Notes: generated by a model not told the origin, from the sequence alone. 64,000 nucleotides of DNA from Carnegiea gigantea (GCA_029747015.1 JAKOGI010000083.1:897501-961500), one strand, 5' to 3'; positions 23,144 to 36,189 are shown, counted from the stretch's first letter. Program-made: numbers and translations.

Positions 23144-26100
23144 ATGGCTTCATCAACAGCTGCAAATTCATCATCAATCATCAGATCTTCATCAATCCCA
23201 AAACCCCAAAGCAGATCCACCACCATTTCCAGCCTATCATTCCTCTCCACCCTCAACTCGTCCTCAACATCCTTCCCTACACTCCGGCACACCATATCCC
23301 ACGCCAACCCGATCAGAGCAGTCAGCACAGTTGACTTTGCAGTGCACAGGCCGGCCCAAGCCCAGACCCAAAAGCAGACCCGACCCGCAATCCTGGTGTC
23401 CGAGAAGCTGGGAGAGGCGGGCCTGGAAGTCCTAAGAGAGTTAAGTGATGTGGACTGCCTGTACGATCTCTCCCCACAGGAACTGGCCTCCAAGATCTCC
23501 AACTACGACGCCTTGATCGTGAGGAGCGGGACCAAGGTGACCCGAGACGTGTTCGAGGCGGCCAAGGGTCGGCTTAAGGTCGTGGGCCGGGCCGGAGTCG
23601 GGATCGACAATGTTGACCTTCAGGCGGCGACTGAGTTTGGGTGCCTCGTGGTCAACGCACCCACTGCCAACACGGTGGCCGCCGCCGAGCATGGGATTGC
23701 TCTGCTTACTGCCATGTCGAGGAACATTGCCCAGGCTGATGCTTCTGTCAAGGCGGGTATGTTAATTTATGTCTGTCTTAGTTCATTTAATTGGTAAAAT
23801 TTTTAAAAATTGGGATTAAATATTGGACTTTAAAGTTTAAAGTCGTTGATCATCTCAGTATTAGTGTACGAGAGTTTGACTGATAAGATTGTTAAAAGTG
23901 ATACTAAAAATTTAGATGTTTGGATTCTGTTTTACATGGACTAACCCCTTAAAAAGAGGCCAAGAAAGAGAGCAACAAAAGGTATTTAATCCAATGAATG
24001 TTCCTTTTTGATCATCCTTTGAGTACGTAGAAATGATACTAGAATGTGGCTTTCTTGTCGACGTACGTACTCAGATGTGGATGTTTACGGGAGTAGGTTT
24101 TAGCATTTTCATTCAAGGAAAACTGTTGATATCTGACTTTTTGTGTTTTTGGAAACAATAAAATAACAAATTTTAATGTTTGATTTGTACCCATGGTATT
24201 TTTCATGCATGTAACACCTAAGACGGTATGTATTTTGAGAGAATTTTGATCTACATAATATAAAATTTAATACTGAATAAATCAAGTGATGTTTCTTGCT
24301 TAACTTCTTTTACATCACAGCTATGATTTAGATTTGATTTTTAGTATTTTTAATTCTATAATTTGAAAAACTATTTAATCTCTTCATATTAATTAAGAAA
24401 CCTAAGGATTTTTCAAGTAGAAGATTTTTTTTTTTTTCCGCGATACAAAGGAAGACATAATAACTCATGTAATTTTGTACGTGTTAGATGCATAAAACAG
24501 TTTACTAGTGGATTACCAAAAGTTCCCCTCTGCTTGAGTGAGATCACCTTCTTTTATTTAAAAAAAAAAAAATGAAACGTGATATGAACTTTTTCCTAGG
24601 GTTCCATTAAAGTAAGTGCATATGATTGTTGAGCTAGATTTATTTTTAAAATGCATATAAATAGTTTTAGGTTGTAAAAAAGCTGAAAAAAAAATTAATT
24701 TAATCAGCGCTTCCTCCACCACTCCCCAAAAAAAAAAGAAAAAAGAAAGCTATAAAAATAGAATATAAAAATAAAGAATTCAACAAATATTTTATATCAC
24801 GCTGAAAAAACTTACCTAACCCAACTTCTTGGTAGTATAGATTCAACTATCATTTTCACAAGGGAGAAAATAACAGTAGTATTATTAATTAAGGTCATTG
24901 TCATGTTACTAACCCAAGTGTGGTGGAGGACTACTAATGCTGGGTTTTCTTTTTTTTTAAATTGTTTTTACAAACGGAGTAATTAAACAAACGTTACATC
25001 AATAATAAATATAAAATAAAAGAGTGAGAAAGACGTGGACTGACTTTTGATGTGCATTTGTTTGGGCGAAAACACACCAATTTTCAAGTGAGGCAGCGGC
25101 TAAAAGATCTCCCCACATTATTGGCCCAACTAGGCAGTGCTTACCTTAAAGTTTTGCACGTTCCCAGCTCACCCACCTCATATTTTAGTTTCAGAATTAA
25201 TTGTTTAAATTCTAAGAAGTTACAAAACATAGTACAATATAGCTATATACAGTATCTCATTCTTAATTATTGTACTAATGTTTAATTGACATTTTCACAA
25301 TTACCTTACACAAAATATACTTCTTTTTCTCTGTTTGTCCGTTTACTTGTCCCTATGTGTACTATTAAAAAAAAACGTATCGTCCATCAGAACATGTCTT
25401 GCAAGTCTACAAATTTCGATCATACTGCCTCATCGATGTACTCTAAAGTAATGATTTAGATTACCCAATTATTACCCCTTTTTTGGGTTTGGGGGCAAAT
25501 TATTAGGTACACTTGAAAATACGTGTTCTCACATTCTATTTGTGTATATATATTTTTTAAGGTGTATTTATCATATATTTTATTTTTTAATATTTATTTG
25601 CTGATATGTCTTCTAAGAATATGTGCTCCCATGTGTGGGGGGTGAGGGGTGTTACAATCACTGTGCGCACTTGTGCCACTTGAAAGTATCTATTTGATGC
25701 TTTAACTAATACATAAAGAGGAAATATGAGAAGCATGAGGGAAAGTGGGCAGAGTATTCCCAAAACATAATCATGTCAACTTGTCAAGCTGAATTCTTAG
25801 AATGATATGTTGAATTCTTTGATTGAAGACTTACCGCGCAAATTTCTAAAATTTTTAAATCGTTTATACTTTTAAGATTTACGGTTAGAGATAGAACATT
25901 TTACCAATTACTTTTTGGAATAAAGCAAATCTTTCTCTCAGAAAAATCGAGGATATGAACGAACAAATTGAGTTTCAATACACCATGCAAAATACATCCA
26001 CGTACGAAGCATGCATATATCAGATATATGGGGTGAGATGGAAATATGTCATTAATTTTGATGAACTTGATATTATGGTCATTCAGTTTAAGGTAGAGTG

Positions 26101-29100
26101 TATGATAAATTAGGTTATAAGTAGATAGATGAGAGGTTTTTTTTTTTTTCAATTTAGATTTGAACCGGCCTATTTTATATTTTAGTTGACTTCAAAATAG
26201 TTGATATTTTAAGTATTTGATCAATTCTAATAAAAAATTTATTAAAAAAATAAATTCCAGCATTGCGCCATAGCTAACAACTTCACATGGTGGCAGTATA
26301 GAGACAATAAAGTCACATTAGAGCCGAAGCAATCAGCTTTGTTGTTGGCCTTTAGAACATGTTGGAGGTAAATAATGAGGGGCAAGATCTTGGCTTTTTC
26401 CTCCTACTTTCTCTTGCCGCTGCATCTGGCGAGATCTGCAGACATCTAATAACTAAGAAAATATGCGTTTTGCCGGTTGTTATGTATTCTAGGATTTTGA
26501 ACGCTAAATTTCGTATAATATATGTATATGAACTAGAGGTGTGCAACACGTTGGATACAATTCGGGTGAAGTGGGTCAATCCGTTTAAAATAAGGTCATT
26601 AAAAGGTAGTGTCAATAATGGACCGGGTTACTGATGGCCAAATTATTAAAGCATGTTAAGGAGCCAGGTCGGATCGCCCTATTAACAACCCATTTAATGA
26701 TTCGATACTTTTTTCAGTTTATTTATCACACTAATTTACATATTATAATTAGTTAAGAGTATTATCAATACTTTGTACATAATAATAATTATTATACAAT
26801 GTTTGTTTTGTACACATGTGTTCCATTTTAAAACAGGCTAAAAGCGGGCCGATCCATTTGTTTACACAAGAAACCCTGCCCGACCCACATCGTTGACTGA
26901 CCGGCATGATTCGACCCGGCCCGCTTTGTAAATAGGACGATCCTAATCCAACTCGACCCAATCCATTACCCACCACTAATATGGATCATCAACTCGTACT
27001 CTTTCTCCTTTTCCTATTTTTAAGGACAAATTGCACATATTGATATTGCTCTACTTGTATGTTCTTTTTTATTTTTTGGTTTTTTTTTGGGGGGGTTGGA
27101 GGGTAAGAAATCACTTACAAACGGCAACATAATATAGTTCTATAAATGGGGGACGGAAATAGAATTTAGGATAAAATATAATCAAAGGCTCAACATTAAT
27201 CTGTAGACGAAGACTTCATCGGCACATATACTACCATAGCGCCAGTTCTGCAAATTCTTTCACGAGTGTGAGTGGGCCGATCCTTCTTTGACCTCTCTTT
27301 TTTAGGGTCACCCAAACGAGGTGTAATGCATTGAAGGCTCCGTCATTGACGAGGTTCTGCATATAAATAAACCCGATATCTTCTAGATATGGAGGAGGCA
27401 TCAAATAATTATCTCCGTTGGGAGAGAATCATTTGCTGTTTTTGCATACATTGTGTGGAGGAAATACTATTTTTACGTTATAATTAGCTTTTTCCAGGAC
27501 TTTTTTATGAAGCCGATTTTTGAAGTTGCATAAACTTATTCAAGGACCATATTAATTAACTCTGCCATTAGCTATTACATAATGCCATTTTGTGTGGAGT
27601 TAAAATGGTAACCAAGGACATGTTTTGAAATCTCCTAAATTAGCTTTTTATGCCTCCTGTTCATCAATAGACTTAACTTTTATATTGGTCATAACAAGGA
27701 CTCTAGTATAAAGCATTTGACAACCTGCTTAATACAGAAACTCTGAATAAAATAAAAAACTTTGTTTGACGTGTAATATTTTTGTTGAAGTAGGTTCCAC
27801 ATTGGATGTTAATGTTGTTGTATGCGACATGTATTTAAAGTAATATGAGCACAACTCCTAACATTTTATACAACCTTGTTCCTCAGGGAAATGGCAAAGA
27901 AGCAAGTACACGGGTGTTTCTTTGGTGGGGAAGACATTAGCCGTGATGGGATTTGGAAAGGTAGGATCAGAAGTAGCAAGAAGAGCAAAAGGCCTAGGCA
28001 TGCATGTCATAGCTCATGACCCTTATGCACCAGCAGACCGAGCACGAGCCATCGGTGTGGAGCTGGTTACGTTCGAGCAGGCCATCTCTACAGCGGACTT
28101 CATCTCCCTCCACATGCCCCTAACTCCTAACACAAAGAACGTCTTCAATGATGACACTTTCTCTAAGATGAAGAAAGGCATTCGCATCATCAATGTTGCT
28201 AGAGGTGGTGTCATCAATGAGGATGCCCTGGTTAGGGCTCTTGATAGTGGTGTGGTTGCTCAGGTAAGAACATTTGAAGCAGGTTATGCTGTGTTTGTGT
28301 TGTCTTTCGCCTTATTTGCTACGCATTTGCATAACCCATGTTACTGATATCCATACAAATTGGTGACCATCAAAATCAACTGCACTATCTTTTAGACAAA
28401 CCAAGCAGCACCCGTTTGTTTGAGCCCTAGGAAGAGCGTTTCTGTGTAGTCATATTAGCTGCATACATTCTACAACTTCAAGTTCACACTCAAGATATCG
28501 CAAAACAGCAGCCGCAAGAAACATGTCATCCATAAGTTCTAATGTTGGATCTTCCTTTCTGAAATGATCTTGATTCGACTCGTTACATTTTTGCTGGTTT
28601 ACTAAATGTCGAGCAGGCAGCCCTCGATGTGTTCGCAGAGGAACCCCCACCGAAGGATAGCAAGTTGGTTCAGCATGAAAATGTCACCGTCACACCTCAT
28701 CTTGGGGCTAGCACCAAAGAAGCTCAGGTTGGTTGGTGTTTTGGCTTTTTCCATAGTGTACATACTTCTTTTCGTGTACCCAGCAAACCACTTCCTAACA
28801 TGTTTTCACTTCTGAAATTACTCAGGAAGGAGTGGCTATTGAAATAGCAGAAGCTGTTATCGGAGCTCTGAAAGGAGAACTCTCTGCAACTGCTGTCAAC
28901 GCTCCAATGGTTGCCCCAGAGGTAATAAAACAATTGACCTCAAAACAGACATTCATGTCTTCTTGCACCGAGACAAGCAGAACTTTACCCTGGATTTTTC
29001 TTATCTGGGTGAACTCAAGCCAGTTGTTAATATAGTAGCAATATCACCTCCATATCCCAATACAGATTCCACATCAACAGGAAGGAGAACCAGATTTAAG

Positions 29101-29969
29101 CAACCTTACATCTGCAAGCAGATCCTGCTAGATCAATAAAATAACACCAAGCCAAAATCTGGTTTAAAATTTGGTAAAAAATCAGTGAACCTGATGTGAA
29201 CTGATCAAATTGTAGACCAAAATTTAACTAAAGAAAAAGAAATCCCATATGAGGGATCAGATATCCACTTTAACACTTGGGAGGTGCTGTTTTGCAGGTT
29301 TTATCAGAACTAGCACCATATGTGCAGCTAGCAGAGAAGCTGGGCAGACTGGCAGTACAATTGGTGAAAGGAGGAACTGGGATCAAGGCAGTCAAGATAG
29401 TGTACAAATCAGCAAGAGGCCCAGATGACCTTGACACTAGACTTCTCCGAGCCATGATCACCAAGGGCATCATTGAGCCAATCTCCAACATGTACATCAA
29501 CCTAGTCAATGCCGACTTCACTGCCAAGCAGAAGGGGCTTCGTATAAGTGAGGAACGGGTATCAACTGACTCATCCCTTGAGAACCCCATTGACTCCATC
29601 AAAGTCCTGATATCCAACGTGGAGTCCAAGTTCGAGAGTGCAATCTCTGAAAAAGGAGATATAAGCATTGAAGGGAGAGTGAAAGACACGATTCCTCACT
29701 TGACTTGTATCGGGTCATTTGGAGTTGACGCAAGTCTTGAAGGGAACATTATACTTTGCAAGCAAGTTGATCAGCCAGGCATGATAGGGACCGTTGGAAA
29801 CATTCTCGGCGAGCATAATGTGAATGTGAGCTTCATGAGTGTTGGGAGGACCAGCAGGAGGCAGAAGGCTATCATGGCCATTGGTGTTGATGAAGAACCA
29901 GCAACTGAGGTCCTGAAGAAGATTGGCGAAGTGCCTGCAATTGAAGAGTTTGTGTTTGTCAAGCTCTAG
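23144..29969 (+). CDS. PGDH: D-3-phosphoglycerate dehydrogenase, plastid
   Basis: This enzyme oxidises 3-phosphoglycerate to 3-phosphohydroxypyruvate with NAD+, the first step of the phosphorylated serine pathway in plastids. Five exons (23144-23756, 27887-28263, 28617-28727, 28826-28921, 29298-29969) have GT-AG borders, keep the frame and give 622 aa, the usual plant size. Residues 1 to about 75 are Ser/Thr-rich and look like a chloroplast transit peptide. Next come the substrate-binding domain, the NAD-binding GFGKVG at 226-231, and the catalytic residues Arg310 (NVARGG), Glu339 and His358 (TPHLGAST). An intervening domain and a C-terminal ACT domain (about 550-622) follow. In several organisms that domain mediates serine feedback; plant isoforms differ. 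The start is the first in-frame ATG, in AAAAATGGCT. Exon 1 is GC-rich. No lesions seen. Confidence 0.96.
23757..27886 (+). other. PGDH intron 1 (4.1 kb)
   Basis: It has donor GTATGT and acceptor CCTCAG and splits a Gly codon after its first base. It is far longer than the other introns (353, 98 and 376 bp). It is AT-rich and carries a degenerate ACCCG-rich repeat at about 26560-26990. Open frames inside (for example 26352-26634 on both strands) show no domain. Confidence 0.85.
26560..26990. repeat. ACCCG-rich dispersed repeat in PGDH intron 1
   Basis: It contains GGGTGAAGTGGGTCAATCCG, GGACCGGGTTAC and CGACCCGGCCCGC text. It shares a 20-base word (26687-26706) and a similar GATCCTAAT(C/A)C end with the field at 10036-10560. 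Confidence 0.6.
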
Positions 29970-30314
29970 AAATACTGTACGACATATTAGAATAACTAGC
30001 AGCGTCAAAGAGCTAGAAGCCATCAGGTATTATGTCAAAAACTGCCTTGCTTATGCAAAGATAGCTTCGGGGACCTTTTTTTTTTTTTCTGTTCGTAAAA
30101 TTTTGTGTTGGTATTTTATAGCCCAGGTGCTATAGCCACACCATAGGCTGGTAGTATGTTTTGGTTGCTATAAGCACCCGCTTTCCCCCTGCTTTGCCCA
30201 ATACCCAATCCTCAACAAAATTGTGTATGTTAGAATTCTGCTGGAATCACTCAAATTGAGTGTGGCTTCATTATAACGTAGATATAAGCTCCTTGTTTGA
30301 GGATGGTAATAAAA

Positions 30315-30340
30315 GTTTCTGCAATGGTACTTGCAGAAAC
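30315..30340 (+). other. Perfect 10-bp hairpin in the PGDH 3' region
   Basis: GTTTCTGCAA, six loop bases, then its exact reverse complement, about 345 bases after the stop codon. An AATAAAA at 30308-30314 immediately before it could serve as a polyadenylation signal, so the hairpin may lie at the transcript end. Confidence 0.7.
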
Positions 30341-30399
30341 GTGTATTTATTGCTGGGATTGATAATATTGTGGACTTATAATCAACATAATGCACCAAC

Positions 30400-31311
30400 T
30401 ACATAACCCAACAGCCCCTTCCCCAAGAAACCAAGAAAAGGGGAAAAAAGGGGGAGAAAAAGGAAACTTTCAAGTCCTCCCCACTACTGCAGTGATTCCA
30501 CATATGGACTCCTACATGGATCTTGCCTATTTTTTGTGGGGTGTGTTGGGGGGGGGGGGTCAAATGATACAATAGAAAATGAATCTAGCTAAATCAGCAG
30601 CAGCATCTACCTTGATGGGAACAGTGCTGGAATCTAGATATGTGAATCTGGTAGATGGCAGAGCACCGGATCACAAGTCAGAGAGGCAATTGCAAATCTA
30701 GAAAATCAGATTGTGAAGGCTTTAACAACTGCTGCTGTGTGTCAGATCGGTAGTCTTGGAAGATAGAACCAGGACAATTTGACAAGTTATGGAAACAAGC
30801 TAGGAGCCATTTCTGCTCTAGTGAAAATGTTCATGAGCAATTGCCTGCTCTTCTAGAAACGTTCATTTATAAGTTCACCTTCCTACATTTGGGAAAAGAA
30901 AAAGAAGAAAGGGGAAAAAATAGAAAAGCTAACAAAATCTAGCTGAAAGACTACGTAGCAGCTTGTTCATGCAATCTGAAAACTATCTCAATTTCAGGTG
31001 TGGCCTTCTCGGAGAAGATAACAATAGCTGAGGAAAGGCATTCAATTTCCCTTAACGGACTGCATGCCTTTGCATATACATCATTCTCTTATAGACAGAG
31101 AGATTCCACAGAAGGGTCACAGCAAATCACGCAATAATGGCCCAACCACCAACAACGATGAGTGTAGATGCCACATTGGTGGGTTCTAGGGAGTTCGAGA
31201 TATATGCAATCTTTGACCTTTCCCATGGCTTGAGTTGTCAGAGAGGCACTTTCTGAACACCATACAAGGACAAGAAGGCTAGCTAGTAAGAAAAACCTGT
31301 GTCGAATTTAG
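30400..31311. other. Convergent spacer between PGDH and the receptor kinase
   Basis: It holds the 3' untranslated parts of both genes and G12 at 30548-30559. No further gene was recognised. Confidence 0.5.
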
Positions 31312-34300
31312 TCAATGGCTAATAGACTTTTTCCCCCTTGTAGAAGCATTAGCATCTTCTAACTGCTTCACAACATCTCTCGTGGTTGGCCGTTTGCTTG
31401 GCTCTCTTTCAGTGCATCTCAAAGCTATGAGAAGCACTTTGAATACTTGCTCCATGATCTTTGAGTCAATAAATTCGTCCACAATTATGTTATCAATCAC
31501 ATTATCTATTTGTTGAGGAGAATTCCATGCTGATCTCACCCACGCAACTAAATCCATTCCCTCTGGAAATGATGCACCTGTTGCCTTCTTTCGCGTTAGC
31601 AATTCAAGCAACACAACCCCATAGCTATACACATCCGATTCCTTACTCCTTGTTGATGCAAATGCACACTCTGCACAAGAAATACAATGAATTAGGAGTT
31701 CGGAGATAAGTTATTGTGTCTAATTGGGGGGGGGGTACTTAGCAGAACAATTCACTATTATGTAGTTCCTAGGACAACACCCCCCCCCCCCGGGAAAAGG
31801 GGAGGAAAACACGCTCTCTCTTTGTACCACGTACGAATGAAGAAGCCTTTGCCAAAGAATATCAAACCAAACCAGAGCAATATACAGAGAATCCCATCTA
31901 GGGCAGGCTGAAACAGGACAGGTCAGATCTACATAGACTTGCTTACAATTGAATTGGCGAGAGGCTTTTCATTTTATCTTAAATTTGAAAGGTGCAAGCG
32001 CATATTTAAGCAACAGATATGTTGTAAAGCTACGCAATGTAATGAATAGTATAATTTTAGACAATTTTCTACCAATTACATTGCATTACAAGTTTACAAC
32101 CCACCAAATTTAACACTGGATGGCAATTTAGTGAGACTATAATTTTTCAGGCCACTGTTGTAAATGTCGCATTGAATTGCACTCAACTTTTTGTCAAGAA
32201 GTGCAAGCAAAGGTAGAAAAAATAGAACAAGGAAAGGTCACTCTAAAGTGACATTTTCCTGTTTCCCAAGAGAGCAAAAATTAGAAGACATACATTATTT
32301 TTGAGATAAACTGAATAAAAATAATTAAGGATAAAACGATCAGCTTAAACGAATACCTGGGGCAATGTATCCTATTGTTCCAGTAACGGCAATTGACTGG
32401 GTTGAAGTGGAGGATTCATCTAGAAGCTTAGCAATGCCAAAGTCAGAGATATGAGGCTCCATTTCAGAGTCCAAAAGGATGTTCTCAGGCTTGATATCAC
32501 AGTGCACAATAGTAGGATGACAATCAAAATGGAGGTATGCTAATCCCTGGGCAGTTCCAAGAGCTATCCTGTAGCGTATGTCCCACGGCAATGTCAGCGC
32601 AGGACTTGCCCCATGAAGAACATCGTGAAGGCTTCCATTTTCCATATATTCATACGATATAATGCCATAATCTGTCCTCAACCAGAAGTCCCATAACTTG
32701 ACTAAATTGCGATGCCGGATCTTCCCCAATGTCTGTATTTCTCTTATCATACTTGCATTTACACCTCTATGACCACCAAATGAAATCTTCTTGATAGCAT
32801 AGATGTTATCAGGACCCAACGAGGCCTTGTAGACAATTCCATGAGCTCCTCTCCCAATGATGTACTTTTCATTGAGATTCCCAGTAGCCTCCATAATTGT
32901 GTTCAACAGGAGGGAAGTGCCTTCCTGACATGAGATCTCAACATCTTTCGTTTTCGAACCTCGATGTCCAAAACAGGCATAACATAGGAGAAGAACAGCA
33001 ATTATTACAAACAGCATTGACACAAGGGCTATAACCGCAATGTGGATACCATCAAGCCGCTTATGATTTGTCAGGGGAGCATCACATGGCCTGAGGTACC
33101 TGCTTGCTGGGCATGCAGATCCACCGGAGTGAGAGCACTCAACACAAAGATCAGGATTTCCTAAGAAAGATGATGAATTGAACTTTTTCATAAGGGCCCC
33201 AGGTATCGGACCAGAGAAGAAATTATATGAGACGTTAAGTTCAAGCAGGGTTGCAATATTATCAAGAGCTTCCAAGGACCCTGACAAGTTATTATGAGAT
33301 ACATCCAGCCTTTCTAGATTTGACAGTCCCCCCAGAGACGAGGGCAACTGACCTGTCAGACCATTGTTACTAAGATTCAAGGCGTATTTCAAATTTTTCA
33401 ACAAGCCAATTGAGGTAGGAATCGGGCCTCCTAATAAATTTCCTCCAAGTTGAAGTTCAGACAACATTTGAAGTTCTGACAGAAAAGTCGGAATTCCTCC
33501 TGTGAGACGATTTTCTCTTAAACTCAAGAAAGCTAAGCCTGTCCACCCTCTAAGACTAGCAGGAATTGATCCACTTAAGGAATTGAAAGAGGCATCAAAC
33601 TGAAGCAACTTGTGCAAGTTACCGAGTTCAGATGGTAATGGTCCTTCCAAATGATTGTGAGACAGGTTTATGCCCTGAAGATTAGCCAAGTTCCCAATCT
33701 CTGGCGGTAGGGAACCACTAAGCTTATTCATGTACAAATTAATTGTTCTGACACCAAGACAATTCCCAAGGCTTGGTGGAACTTTCCCTTGAATATTATT
33801 TTCACTCAAATCCATGAACAGAAGGCCGTGGTTCTCAACAAACTCTGGAAGTACCCCTGTAAGTTTATTTTGATGGAGGATCAACCTTTGCAGACTAAAG
33901 CAACTTCCAACATCAGGAGGAATGCCACCACTAAGCATATTTTGACCCATTGCAAGCACCTTCAGCTGTTTCCCTGAACAAAGGTGCAGCGGAATTTCAC
34001 CACTGAATTTGTTGTTTGTGAATTCAATCTGTACCAGGCTGCTATTCAGACCTAAGCCTCGTGGTATGGTCCCGGAAAACTGGTTATCAAACAAAGAAAT
34101 GTTCTTGAGGTTTTTCAGCTCTGTCAACTCCTGAGGGAGCTGCCCTGTGAGGTTGTTACCATAGAGAATAATATGCTCAAGGCTCCTTATCTTCCAAACA
34201 CTAGGAGGAATCTCACCCGTCAAGGAATTACTGAACAACTGAAGATTCCGTAATTTACTTAGAGACTCCAGCTCATTTGGAATTTCACCCTCAAGTCTGT

Positions 34301-35321
34301 TGTCTTGCAGCAGCAGTTCAGTCAATGACTTGCAGTTTCCAAGCTCCCAGGGTATCTTGCCCGACAAATAATTCTCAGAAAGATAAAGAAGAGAAAGCTT
34401 AGAAAGCCTCCCTAATGAGGGCGGGATACTTCCTGTTAAACTGTTACCCACTATGGCAAGAGCTGTCAAGTTGCTGCAGTTGCCCAGGCCTTGTGGAATA
34501 GATCCATAAAAACTGTTATCTGACAAGACTAGTGTCTCCATATACTCACAACTACCAGAGCCTAAAGGAATCGTACCCTCCAGATGGTTCGAACTGACAT
34601 CGAGATATACCAAGTTTTCCAGATTATTCAGACTCTCAGGGAGCTCACCCACAAACAGGTTATTGTTCAGAAAGACATATTGCAATGAAGAACAATTGCC
34701 AATGGAAGAAGGTATAGGGCCAGATAACTGATTGTCATACAGATACAAAGACATGAGTTTAGTAGCATTCCCCGAATTTGAAGGGAGAGGACCACTAAGC
34801 TTGTTAGTACTTAGATAAAGATCTTGCAAATTAGGGATTTGAAACAAGGATTCTGGAATCTGACCCATCAGCGAATTCTCAAACAGGCTTAGGAACTCTA
34901 AGTACTGCAAATTTCCCAAGCTCTTAGGGATTTCACCGCTCAAATTGTTAGTTGAAAGGTCCAACGTATCAAGATGGGTACAATTTGAAATCTCATCAGG
35001 AATAGAGCCAGAAATGGAGTTAAGACTAAGATCAAGGGTTTCTAAATGAGCTAATTGGCCTATCTCTGGACCCAAATGGCCAGAAATGCCAAAACTGGAC
35101 AAGTTCAATGAAATCACATTATGGGCACGGTTGCATTCAACCCCCTTCCATGAACACGGATTGGATTGGGAAGCGTTCCAGCTAATTTTCAGGGATTTGG
35201 GGGCAGCCCAGTTAACTAATAGTGAGATTAGGGCTTGCCCATCTGAATTCAAACCAAGTACTGTGCCAAAACAAGCAAAACCACAGAACAACAAGAAAGT
35301 TGCCTTACAAGTTTCTGCCAT
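31312..35321 (-). CDS. LRR receptor-like kinase, PEPR-like (LRR-XI)
   Basis: A plasma-membrane receptor kinase of about 1107 aa, probably a peptide receptor by similarity to PEPR1/2. Exon 1 (35321-32357) holds 988 codons plus one base, and exon 2 (31670-31312) completes a Glu. The 686-bp intron starts GTATTC and ends TGCAG. A signal peptide (1-23) precedes an N-cap region with CSWKGVEC. LRRs of the type LxxLxLxxNxLxGxIP fill about 76-703, with a Cys pair after them, and the transmembrane helix is 759-783. Kinase motifs are the glycine loop IGRGAHGIV (822-830), Lys844, Glu861, Asp942, Asn947 and DFG 960-962; the APE Glu spans the intron. The catalytic-loop HRD reads HCD (940-942), one C-to-T change from CGT, so the kinase is non-RD. 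No frame lesions. PEPR itself or a sister clade is uncertain. Confidence 0.93.
31671..32356 (-). other. Receptor-kinase intron
   Basis: A 686-bp phase-1 intron between the activation-segment codons IAP and E. It carries G10 at 31726-31735 and C12 at 31780-31791, which may be assembly-sensitive. Confidence 0.85.
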
Positions 35322-35980
35322 TATTGCTTGCAGAGGGACAAAGAAAGAAAATTACCGGTTTTACACCAGAAAGGCTGATAAGCAACTAACTCTGGGGAAT
35401 GGAAATCACTTCATTGACAAAAACAACGAAAACCCAGAATTTCTATGATCTTCTAGGGTTCAGAGATCCCTTAAAAACAGAGAACAGAAAACAGAGAGAG
35501 CATTAACAAACCTCGGAGCTGAGCATAGATGCATACTGGGTAGTCAAGAAACGTTGGTTACAGAGGGGACAGAAGTGTGAGACGGACCATGTAAATCATA
35601 ATTCATGAATATTATGATGGCTTTAGGCAGTTGTGTGTGTATTCAGATTTCAGCCTTAAAAAGGCAGTGCAAATCCACACGGTTTCACAGCACAACGACC
35701 ACATGGACTCCAGTTAGTTCTTATTTAATGTGATGTAATAAATTTCCATCGCCATGCACACTGCTTTTTAAATTATCCTTACACTGCCTCTTCAGAATAT
35801 AAAAGAAAAGGAACAAAAAAGCAGGGATGATTATTATGAGTTCCTGACCCTGCGTGATTTGCTACAATATGATAATTTAATGAGGTTGGTGCGAACAAGA
35901 ATGGATGGAAACTGTTCCCATCGGCCACCCTCGTCACCCCAGTTGACCCAGCGTGGAAGGAAAGACTTGTCCCTCATTTC
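35322..35980 (-). other. Upstream region of the receptor kinase
   Basis: 5' leader and promoter DNA of the minus-strand gene. The sequence just before the ATG (CTGCAAGCAATA) could be a splice acceptor of a leader intron, but no convincing donor was seen. A MITE lies about 660 bp upstream of the start codon. Confidence 0.4.
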
Positions 35981-36186
35981 GAGTCGTTCATTTCTTGGTA
36001 AATTTATTTTTATCAGTCAATTTTAATTAACTTATATCAACATCTATTAATTCTCATAAAAAATTTTCAATATTTTTCAACTCCGACCAAGTTATATTAA
36101 TTTTTATCAATTTCTAACAACTTCTACAAGTTTTTACCAACTTTACATATTCACCAATCTCTATTTACCAACGAAAAGAACAAACC
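35981..36186. mobile_element. Short MITE, GTTCTTTTCGTTGG family
   Basis: The left end GTTCATTTCTTGGTAAAT and the right end ATTTACCAACGAAAAGAAC form imperfect inverted repeats. The interior repeats CAACTTCTA / TTTTTACCAAC-type units. The same terminus and interior style occur at 51256-51635 and 54870-55115 in the opposite orientation. The flanking triplets (TTC and TTA) do not match exactly. Confidence 0.5.
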
Positions 36187-36189
36187 TTA

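Noticed and set aside
23089..23692. Minus-strand frames opposite PGDH exon 1
   Set aside because: They are shadows of the GC-rich coding exon; the same holds for minus-strand frames at 28023-28217 and 29270-29962.
35336..35513. 5'-UTR intron in the receptor kinase gene
   Set aside because: An acceptor-like CTGCAAG precedes the ATG, but the best donor (GAG/GTTTGT) is weak; left unannotated.
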